Shown here: piece by piece, positions 1-8,920 of the stretch
How the letters are laid out: the number at the start of each line of letters is the position of its first letter
How positions within the stretch are numbered: the stretch's first letter is position 1
Source: Amyloporia xantha
Taxonomy: Eukaryota > Basidiomycota > Agaricomycetes > Polyporales > Adustoporiaceae
Reading direction: 5' to 3'
Length of the DNA: 64,000 bases
Assembly (NCBI GenBank): GCA_036971615.1
Contig: JAYKKR010000004.1
Location: 1-64,000, forward strand
Program-made: the position numbers and the translations under genes
Notes under the pieces: generated by a model
The model's input: the letters and a program-made list of their open reading frames with translations, nothing else
What the model was told of the DNA's origin: nothing
Databases searched by the model: none

Positions 1-1453
1 ATGTTGCGATGCTCGCTGCGAAATGAATATCATGAGTGAGCGGATATAGAGACGAGGATGGTGAGTGAAAGACGCAATAACGCGCATCGGCCCGAGCGAA
101 CGGAAGCGCGATATGAGCGTATATTTATATGCATGACGTGGACGACGACGGACACCAGTAACGCGCTTCCGCGGAAGCGAACGGAAGCGCGATCTGGACA
201 CCTATGTGGTGTGTGCGCACGACGTGGATATGACCAACACGGGGCCGATAACGCACTTCCGCACGGCGATGCGGAAGCGCGATATATACGCTACATATAT
301 ATATATATACACGCACGTGATCTATGTGACGCTAGAAGCGTGCGGAACGCGCTTCCGCACGGCCGTGCAGAAGTGGGAACGGGGCACAGTAACATAAAGA
401 AAAGAAAAGAAAAGACTTACAAGACGTTGGTCACGTCCGAAAGGGACCACGCGTTGAGGTCCTTGTCCAGACCGTACCGATGCTGCGGATGGACAGTGAT
501 GCCTTGGAATCCCATCTCGGCCAGCTGCGTCGAAAACCAGAGGAGAAAGATCTTGACGTTGTGGGCGCTGAGGCGGGAGTCTTTGCGCGTCGGGGCGACA
601 AAGGTGACGCTCTCCTTGGAGCTGTCCAAGAAGTCGTTTGGCGCAAAGGCCACCCATAGCTCCTCGTCTCGACAGCGGCCGACGTACATCATGCGCCCGT
701 CAGGGTTGAAACCCATGTCCCCGTGCTTGGCGCGCCATTCGCGATAGGGCTGCTTGAGGTCCAACTCGAGAGTGAAATGACGATCGGAGAGTACGGTGGG
801 GAGACAGGCGTCGAGACCCATACCGGAGGGAACGCACCGCATGTAGTCGATGAAGTGGTTGTCTGCGGTCCACTTGAGAGACTTGTCGAGGGTGGGGATG
901 ATGAATTCGTCGTCGACGATGATGGCGGTGCGTTTCTTGAGGACGTTGACGGCATGCTCTGTGCTGCTCGCGGTGCGGGAGAGGGCTGCGTTGCGCAAGA
1001 CGGACAGGGAGAGCTTCTGCTGATAGGTGCGATTCCACAAGTTCTCGTTGTTGGCGTCGTGGTTGTCGTCGAGGACGTCCTCGCGCAAGACGTGCTCGAG
1101 GACCTCGCTCTGGTCTATGTGGGTGTCTGCGGTGAGGCCATCTGGGAGGTCGTCCAAAAAGAACGGCTGGCGGCGCGCGGAGAGCACGTCGTCGAGACAT
1201 GCAGAGCTGAAAGAAAACGAAGATATATTTAATAAGTTGATAGACGAGAGGATGAGGACGTACTTTGCGTATTGCTGAAGGACTTGGTGGGGCAGGAGGT
1301 CCGGGGCTCTCGAGTCTTCGTCAACCTGTGCGCTGGAGGTTGAAAACGATAAGAATACGAAAGAAATGAGAGAAAAACGAGAACATACTGGGAACTGCGA
1401 GGAGGAGGAGGAGGAGGAGGCATGCGAGCTGAGGACGAGGTTGCGACGGACAT
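1..1453 (-). CDS. Unknown multi-exon protein, 3' end outside window
   Basis: I do not recognise this protein. The start chosen is the ATG at 1453 (MSVATSSSARM, then a proline run). A short intron follows, whose acceptor just before CGCACAG keeps the frame into AQVDEDSRAPDLL. A second intron lies at about 1200-1258, then a long exon runs down to about 425. That exon is rich in acidic and aromatic residues (for example the segment WTADNHFIDYMRCVPSG) and shows no transmembrane run. It ends TNVL followed by TAA, but that TAA lies inside a consensus donor GTAAGT, and TTTCGCAG, a good acceptor with a CTCAC branch-like site upstream, occurs at 16-23 on the minus strand. The more likely model is therefore a 410-bp intron (16-425) with the coding region continuing outside the window; a simple stop at 417 is the alternative. 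The intron holds palindrome array A. The next gene upstream has the same orientation and the same kind of intron arrays, so the two may be related in origin. Confidence 0.55.
81..377. repeat. Palindrome array A (4 copies) in an intron
   Basis: Four 30-bp imperfect palindromes lie at 81-110, 162-191, 252-281 and 348-377, spaced 81, 90 and 96 bp apart. Each has the plan CGCGCWTCCG, ten loop bases, CGGAWGCGCG. This array is the most diverged in the window: the first copy has CATCGG, the third starts CGCAC, and the fourth ends AAGTGGG. A short AT microsatellite sits at 294-310 between copies 3 and 4. The array lies inside the predicted last visible intron of the leftmost gene. Confidence 0.85.
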
Positions 1454-2405
1454 GTTGGCTTAGAACAGAGTGGGAGCTGAGCTGACAGTACGAGACTCGA
1501 GAAGATGGGAGGAGGAGGAGGAGGAGGAGGAGGAGGAGGAGGGGGTCAGTGACACGTCTGAATGAACTGGTAGACGAACCGGTATGGATCGGTCCAGGCT
1601 GGGACATTAATTAGTGTGTGGCAACCAGGGTTGGATGGGAGGGAGATCGGAGAAAATTAGTGTGGAGCATCGGCTATAGTGCTGAAACAGGGGAGAAATG
1701 TTAACCATTGAATTGATTGAACGGATAGTATGGGTACCTTGGGGATACTACATGATGGTGCGTGTACGCTGTGAGTACAGTGCAGCTATAGGACGAGTAT
1801 GAAGAGCGTGAACGGAGAATGAGCGGGCGGAATCGAGGACTTACTACGAAGACGAAGATGATGATGATGATTTGATCGAGTCGGACGAATCGGAAGCGAG
1901 AAGTGGAAGCCGGAGCGGAAGACGCGCAGGAATCTTGAGATAAAGTAATAAGCGAAAAGATGGAGAGTATATTGAGAAGATGATGGGGATGAAACAGGGG
2001 CGTACGCAGATCGGGCGCAGTATGGGATCGAACGGTATCGGTCGCGATGAGATAAACATGAATGCATTGCGCGTAGATAGCGACGGTAATACATGAGTAC
2101 GAGATTACGTCCGAGTGCGATATATGGACGGGGCGTAGCGAAGACGTACATGACGAGAGAGGAGAGAACGACGATACAATTACATGAGTATGATGGGTTG
2201 AACCATCTGCGAGGGAACGTAGTTGTACAGGAAGAATCATGCATCATATGGGTTGAACCATATGATGATGCAATAAAGACGAGAAATGTACGCAGCGTGG
2301 AGACCCTCAGAGCTCGTTGATCGTGTCGTCATTCTCTTCGTGAGCAGGCAGAGAGGCTGTGGTGAAGGATAAGGGGAGTCAGATCGCGCGTGCTGGAGGG
2401 TTCGG
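1454..2405. other. Intergenic stretch with purine-rich microsatellite
   Basis: No gene is assigned here. A GGA/GAG trinucleotide run lies at about 1510-1545, directly upstream of the leftmost gene. A GAT run at about 1857-1872 gives open frames on both strands (acidic on plus, Ile/Ser-rich on minus), but none has convincing start, splice and codon signals. The sequence AACCATMTGMKRDRG recurs near 2200 and 2250, giving a small local duplication around the motif gggttgaaccat. Confidence 0.5.
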
Positions 2406-5400
2406 TTAGCTCTGAAGGGAGAGCTGCTCACCGAGGAAACTTCCAGACGGGCGAGCGGAGGTGTTGCCTCCACCGCGAACGCCACTGCCACCGCGAACGC
2501 CACCGCAAACACCAATGGCAAGTCCACCGCGACGAGGACGAGGACGAGGAGGGCCCGAGGGTTCCATGGGGCGAAGAGAGGCTGCACGGCGGGGCAGCTC
2601 TCTACGTGGAAGAGGGGAGGCGGGGGGAGGCGTGGGGGACGACCTCTGGGAGAGGGTAGGGGGGGTCAAGGGGCGGGAGGGATCCTGAGTGAAAGGATGG
2701 TGGAAGAGGTTGGTGCGGCGGGGTGGAGGAAGAGGGTTGGCGGAGGAGGGGGTGAACATGTCAGGGAGCTGGCTGCCTTGCTCAGCGATGACCGAGGCCT
2801 GCGTGTTGTCTAAGGAGCGAAGGCAACAACAGAATTGTCAGAAATGTATAGGTATATATACGAGACGGAGAAGGTGCCGATAACGCGCATCCGCCAGAGC
2901 GAACGGAAGCGCGTCAAACGGCTTAGTATGCACGAATAATATTCGATATGACGCGCTTCGGCCCGAGCGTACGGAAGCGCGTCACGCGGGGGTACATGAA
3001 AATACTACCCCGTATATCGCGCTTCCGTTCGATCGTGCGGATGCGCGTCGAACGAATATATGTGTGCACACCACGCATGTATCGCGCTTCCGTTCGCTCG
3101 GGCGGAAGCGCGTCGTACGGTCCATATTGGAGTATAGTACCCCGTATGACGCGCTTCCGTTAGCTCGTGCGGATGCGCGTTCGATGGAGTGTCCGAGCAC
3201 ACTCTCGAGGTGCGTGGATCGCGCTTCCGTTCGTCCGTGCGGATGCGCGTTCGACGCACCAATACGATACATATGTGTGTCTCGTTCGCGCTTCCGTTCG
3301 CTCTGGCCGAAGCGCGAAACGAGACACACAGAGGCGAACATGTTTACTCACCGATGAAGTTGTCGTCCATCTCTTGGTCGTCGTCATCAGGCTGACCGGG
3401 TGCGAAGAGCACGTCACCCTGGATGTCCTGCTGCTCCTGGTGCGCAGACACGCCGGGCTCAGAGGTCGTCTTGCCCTTCCCCGTGTCGTCCCCCATCTCC
3501 GCATCCTCCTCCTCCTCCTCCTCCTCCTCGTTGCGCTCAGGGGTCTCTCCACGGCGCGGACGCTTCTTATCCGGAGAGGGTGTCGTCGCCTTTTTCGAAT
3601 TCTTGGAGACGTTCGAGTTGCTGCGCTTCTTGCCCGCAGGCCCACTCTCCCCCTGTCCATCTCCGCCTCCTTCGCCTTGCTCACCCGGGGCCTCCGGTTC
3701 ATCATCCCCACCCTCCTCTGGCTCTGGCTCTTGCTCTTCCTCCTCATCGTCGTTCTGCTCCTGCGTCAGCTCCGGCTCACCACCAGCATCACCAGCACCT
3801 TCAGGTGCAGCAGCAATCTCTGCCATGGCCTTCTTCTTGGCAGCCCGCCTCGCCCGTTTCTTCTCCTCCTCCTCCTGTTGCAGCGCCTGGATGTGGGACT
3901 CCTCGAGGTCCATCAGCTCCTTCAGGTCGGTCTCAGTAGGTACGTCCTGTGAACACATATAAAAATAATAGGTCAGATGTCGGTATCCGTCTCTCTCGCA
4001 CGCTCAAACGCACCCAAGGATATTCAAAGCGATCCGAGTATTGCGCATTGGGCAGCTGCAGCGAATTCGCGTCGTACGTCTTGAGCAGAACGGAGGCATC
4101 GAGCCGCTCCGTCCAGTTCTCGGTAACTTGACGCTCGCGATTGTGCGCCACGGTACTGACGATCGCCTGCGAACACATTATAATGAGAAGTACGTCAAAG
4201 TACGCGCGCGCGAGAGAGAGACACGATCGCTCACCTTGTGCATCTGGCGCATCGTGAACGCGACCAGTCCGTCCAGCGGACGCGTCGTTGGATCCTCGTC
4301 CACGTTATCCTGCGTGACCAGCCGAACCGACGGGAGGTTCGCGATCAGCGTGATGAGACGCTTCGCCTCCTCCAAGTCGTGGTCCGCCTGATCCGAGATC
4401 TCCAACGCCGAAAGGTCCTTGACGGTCTCAGCGGCCTTGCCCTTGCCCCGGCTCTTCCTGACTGGCTTCGCTGCTTTCGACGCCGACCCAGAAGCCTCCG
4501 CCTTCCGCTCATCTTTCGCTTTGGCCCCGGCCTTCGCCTGAGTCGTTCCACCGGACGCACGACTCGTGCTCTCCGCCATCGCCGTCCCTGCCGCCTTCTC
4601 CAACCTCTTCTTCTTCTCCTGATCCACCACGTCCATCTGTTTCTTGCGCTGCGGGTTTGCCTCCCGCGTTTCGGACTCGACCCACGTCGGATTCGACACC
4701 TCCTTCGTCTGCTTCGTGAGATCGCACTCATCCCACCACTCGAACTTGACCTCCGCAGACGAGTCCATACCCTCCGACATGATCTTGGCGATATCGTCCC
4801 GCAGATCCAGGACGACCGGAGGCGTCGAGTCGAACATGAACGCACGGAAGTGGCTCATCTCCAGAGCCGTCACCACCGCCATCGACGAGATGTCCCGCCG
4901 GAGGTTCTTGAGGCACGTCCAGCCCTTCCTGCCCGTCTTCGGGTCCTCCGCCAGCTCGCCCTCCACGGCATGCCCGAGAACCACAACGCTCGCCACCCGA
5001 ACAGACGCTCGACCGTCTTGTGGTCCTCCCGAGCGACGAACTCGTTCCGCGCATCTATCAACGCCGCCACGGTCTGCACGAGCGACCTCGGCGCCATCAC
5101 CTTGTCGAAGTCGATGTACTTGAGGTACTCCTTCGCACTCTCCACTTCTTCCGCCGACGGCTCCTTGACGCGCGTCTTCTTCCACCCACTCGACCAGAAC
5201 ATCGCGAACATGCCGGTCCCGAGCTCTTTCTTCGTGTTCAAACGGCTCCAAGTCGCCGACTCCGGCATCAGTCTCCAGTGCACGTCCAGGAACGACGCCG
5301 CTTCGTCTCGCGTGCTCCACACCAGCCTGGCCAGCCTGGCGCACGTCTTCTCCACCTGCCCCGGCATGATCCCCGGCCATTGCTCGATCGTGTTGAACAC

Positions 5401-8199
5401 CGTCAGCCAGTGGTCGGCGATGAACTCGGTCGAGTTCGTCATCGACGTGCACAACACGAACGGTTCGATGAACCACGCGATCTGTAAAAAAGAACACCCG
5501 TCAGCATACCCATAGCGTCGTCAGATCGCGCTTCCGTTCGCGCTGGCCGATGCGCGAAAACGGAGGCCCCCAGGTACGTCGTCCGATAGACGTCGATATC
5601 GCGCATCCGCTCACGCGGGCGGATGCGCGTCATTCGACGTTCATACACACGCACGTGTGTCGTCACGCACTCGTATGACGCGCATCCGCCCGAGCGAGCG
5701 GATGCGCGATATACGCACCTTGTGCGCATTCAATCGAGGTGCGTTTGACGCGCTTCCGTTCGACCGTGCTGAAGCGCGTCAGACGCACCTCTCGTCACGC
5801 ATACACAAAAATATGTCCCGATATCGCGCATCCGTTCGCTCGGGCGGATGCGCGTTATCGGACATATTGGAACAGTATAGAAAAATGTTCACTCACCACA
5901 GACCATCCCGACGAGTACAGCTGCAGCTCGCTATCCAGCGACGCCAGATACGCACGGGACAGGGGCGGAGGAGGTATGAACAGGTCGTACTCGTACATCT
6001 CCGCAGGCAGCGGCGTGTACAGCATCTTGATCCGCGCTAGCACCACCTGCCGGAACGCCTTCTCCTCCTCGTTCGCCGCCGGGTTCCGCTGCCAATGCCT
6101 CCAGACTGTCCATCAGCTGCACGCTGATGTCCTCCAGCTGCTTCTGCGACGCCTCCGTCGTCTTCCCCAGCTTCCAGTCCTCTGTCCGCACAGCAGCACG
6201 GAACGCACCGTCAGCAAGAACCATCACCGCGTCGTCCTGCCAAACCTCCCAATCAGGCGTACCACGCATCATCAGCATACGCTCCTCGTGGTACCCTATC
6301 CACGACAGTCGCTTGCTCAGTCGCGTCATCCTCGCATGCAGGTCCTCGTCCCGGTACTGCTTCTCCAGGTCCTCGAAGTCCTCCATCAACTTCCGCTGGA
6401 GCTTCGAGACATCCGCAACAGTCTTCATCTCAGAGTGCACCTCCTTCGACCCCAGCAACCCCATGATGTCCGACGACTGCTGCCCCAGGAACACGAACAG
6501 CTGCAATATATATATTTTTCAGCACATGTCTCTCCATCGTAAGCACGCATACTCACCCCGAAGTGCGTCTTGAACATCGTCGTCACCTTCTCGATCCGCA
6601 GGTACGGCGATTGCAGGAAATCCCGCCCGTATCTCGTAAGAGACATCAGGAACTTCACCGCCCGCGGGTGCGCCCACAGCCGCGAAGTGATTCGCGTGCT
6701 TCCGACGCGATTCCCCGTGCGCGACCGCACATCGTTCAGCTCCTTCGCGAGCCTCGCATCGAACTTCCCCGGGACGCGGTCCAGCTCCCGCAACGCACGC
6801 AGCGTCATCAGGAAATACTCGTCCTCCGTCTCGTAGAACCGATGCATCTCTCGGTTCCGAGACAGATGCAACCCCATCTCCGTACTCAACTTCTCTGTAA
6901 TGCGTATTAATAAAAACATCCAATAATAATAATTCAATCGCACACTCACCGTAGACGTACACCTCCGCCGACCACATCGCCTTCTCCTCCAGACGTGCCC
7001 GAGCCTTCTCGTACATCTCCACCAACTTCGTCAGCATATCGTTCTCCACCTCCGTCCGCGCCGTCTTCGCTCTCAGCAACTCCATCTCCGCCTCCGCCTT
7101 CACGTACGAGTCCAGCAAACGCTTGCAGTACATCGCGTTCGCCTCCCTCCGGTGGTGCCCACCGATGATGTACACCTCCGCCGGCGCCAACGTACCGTCC
7201 TCCAGCTCCGCCCGCGCACTGGGATCGATCTTCAGCTCCGGTAGAAGGTGTCCGGCCCGGCGCTGCAGCTCCCGAGGCGTCAGTGTATCGTCCAGGAACT
7301 TCTCCGAGATCGCGATCTGGATCATGTTCCCCGCTAGCAGCCCACCGTGCTCGACGTTCAACTCCGCCAGCAGCCGAGTCGCCTCCATCTTGTTGATCGG
7401 CCGATCGTTCCACTGGTGCGGAACGAACACCATCCCCAACTCCTTCGCGAGGAAGTCCAGCAACGGCACCCGCACATGCCCGTACAGCGCCTCCGAAATC
7501 TTCGCCTCCAGCTTCGCCACCTCCTCCCCGCGTTCCTTCGAATCGTCCGTCAGCCCGATCGCAGTCGTCATCTTCCGCAACGCATTCTAGATCCCCGTAC
7601 GATCGAACGTCAATATCACATCCAGCCCGATCATGTTAATCTTACGTACCTCCGATCTCTCCGCTTCCCTTTCCGCCTTCGTCTGCTCGTCTTCCTCCTC
7701 CGCGGCCTCCTCCCCGTCCTCATCCTCACTCTCCCCGTCCCCGTCGCTCACCTCCTGCGCCTTCTCCTTCCCCTTCCCCTTCCCCTTCGCCTTACCTTTC
7801 GCCTTCGCCTTACCTTTCTTCTTCCCCTTCGCCACAGGAACAACCTCCTCCACCTCCACCACATCGTCCTCGTCCTCGTCGATGACTGCGCCAACTTTCG
7901 ACGGCCCAGCAATCGTCGCCTGCTTCACAGGCGGCGCAGCAGGCTTCGACTGCCGACGTGGCGGCGCATACCCCTGCGGCACCCCAGCACGCTGACCGCG
8001 CAGCGTGATCGGCCGACTCAGCTGCGTCACAGCCGGCACTGTCCACAGCGTTATCCATGCACACTCTCATAGGTATATGCTACTCACCTTCTCCTCCTCC
8101 TTCTCCTTCTCCAGAGCTGCTATCAATCTCCTCCACCTCAGGAGGATCTGGTTGCTTTCGGCGGCGGCCTCCAGTTGTCGTCGCTTTCTTCGGAGGCAT
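2406..8199 (-). CDS. Large unknown protein with ParB-like segment and charged linkers
   Basis: This long multi-exon gene starts at the ATG at 8199 (MPPKKATTTGGRRRK). Its order is: a Lys/Glu-rich tail (8042-7653); then 7588-6955, containing MVFVPHQWNDRPINKMEA, a helix ELNVEHGGLLAG and VYIIGGHHRREANA, which follow the layout of ParB-type domains (entry strand, HG helix, GxxRxxA motif); then helical exons at 6900-5900 and 5481-4230; an exon at about 4170-4000; an acidic, Lys-rich exon at 3958-3352; and a Pro/Arg/Gly-rich last exon at 2809-2406 ending FLGEQLSLQS. Nuclear-type low complexity suggests DNA or chromatin contact, but this is inference. Two introns are unusually long, 5482-5896 (415 bp) and 2810-3351 (542 bp), and both are filled by palindrome arrays. 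Two apparent +1/-1 frame changes occur near 6,090 and 4,975 with no usable splice sites, so the copy is either decaying or carries assembly indels. The exons are clearly GC-rich relative to genes further right. Confidence 0.5.
2884..3316. repeat. Palindrome array B (7 copies) in a 542-bp intron
   Basis: Seven 30-bp palindromes lie at 2884-2913, 2952-2981, 3018-3047, 3083-3112, 3150-3179, 3220-3249 and 3287-3316. Start-to-start distances are 68, 66, 65, 67, 70 and 67 bp, a nearly constant period. Flanks are self-complementary around several copies. The best is the last, where TGTGTGTCTCGTT precedes the palindrome and its reverse complement follows it with one extra A. Copy 6 is flanked by GGTGCGT and ACGCACC. 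The donor at 3351 reads GTGAGTAAACA and the acceptor at 2810 reads CTCCTTAG, so the array fills most of one intron. Confidence 0.9.
5527..5854. repeat. Palindrome array C (5 copies) in a 415-bp intron
   Basis: Five 30-bp palindromes lie at 5527-5556, 5600-5629, 5679-5708, 5749-5778 and 5825-5854, spaced 73, 79, 70 and 76 bp apart. Copy 4 is flanked by GAGGTGCGTTTGA and, in reverse complement, GAGGTGCGTCTGA (12 of 13 matching). Copy 5 is flanked by ATATGTCCCGATAT and ATATGTCCGATAA in reverse complement. Copies 2, 3 and 5 use the CATCCG/CGGATG version of the arm. The host intron runs from the donor GTGAGTGAACA at 5896 to the acceptor TTTTTTACAG at 5482. Confidence 0.9.
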
Positions 8200-8329
8200 G
8201 CTAAAGGTACGTCTCAGTCTCAGTGTGGAAGTCGAGGCGTATCGAACGACCAACGCATCCCAGCGCCCAGTCGATCGATACGATCACTCAACTCTCACAG
8301 TCACATGCATCGCCCGCACGTGCCTTCTT

Positions 8330-8718
8330 CGCGCATCCGCATGTCCGAACGGATGCGCGATATCGAGGGTATATTTGTGGTCTACACAAGTGCGCAGATC
8401 GCGCTTCCGTTCGCTCGAACGGAAGCGCGATCGACGGGGTAAATATATCCCCAAATGTATAGCCCCAAAGGGCAAAACGCGCTTCCGCCCACTCGTGCGG
8501 ATGCGCGTTGTTTGCACTTTGACACTACACACATTTACCCCGTCGATCGCGCTTCCGTTCGATCGTGCGGATGCGCGTTCGACGGGGTATATGTGTATAG
8601 TACTCGAGTGCCTCGAACGCGCATCCGCACGAGCAAACGGATGCGCGTTCGTGCATATACTTCACTTCTGTACATTCAGTACTACGTTCGCGCTTCAGCA
8701 CGCTCTATCCGAAGCGCG
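8330..8718. repeat. Palindrome array D (6 copies) in the 5' flank of the ParB-like gene
   Basis: Six 30-bp palindromes lie at 8330-8359, 8400-8429, 8478-8507, 8548-8577, 8618-8647 and 8689-8718, spaced 70, 78, 70, 70 and 71 bp apart. Copy 4 gives the best hairpin: 8530-8595 folds as an 18-position outer arm (two T/T mismatches), then the 10-bp core arm, with a 10-nt loop. The right flank of copy 2 (CGACGGGGTAAA) is also the reverse complement of the left flank of copy 4, so longer-range pairing is possible. TTTAG lies one base upstream of the ATG at 8199, so this array could also sit in an intron of the 5' leader; I could not fix a donor. Confidence 0.85.
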
Positions 8719-8920
8719 TTCTTTTCTCTCAACTCGTATATTTACGGTATAGTACCCTACTGTACAGGGTTTCGCTACGTAAATGTACCTCCCCACTCCT
8801 AATCGGACCTACCCAAACCCAGAAGGGAGGTAAGTGTACCCCAACCCAGTTACGAAAACCCTATATAATCAGTGGTTTGATCCTGAGTACGAGGTAAAAT
8901 CTGAGCATAAAGCAAAGAGA

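Noticed and set aside
417..1607. Single 396-codon exon gene starting at 1607
   Set aside because: The upstream part is translated low-complexity and intron sequence (poly-Leu from a GGA run); splice sites and the start at 1453 give a better model.
1701..2240. Long Ser/Tyr/Ile-rich minus-strand ORFs
   Set aside because: Composition reflects simple-sequence DNA and both strands are open; no splice or family support.
3167..3962. Plus-strand ORFs of 179-261 codons over the acidic exon
   Set aside because: They are the antisense shadow of the Glu/Lys-rich exon of the ParB-like gene and run through palindromes.
4238..5515. Plus-strand 425-codon ORF
   Set aside because: Arg/Leu-rich antisense shadow of the GC-rich minus-strand exon; crosses a clear intron boundary.
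81..8718. CRISPR array
   Set aside because: Spacing and palindromic repeats look CRISPR-like, but the host DNA is eukaryotic with spliced genes, the spacers are partly self-complementary, the repeat sequence varies, and no cas gene is present.
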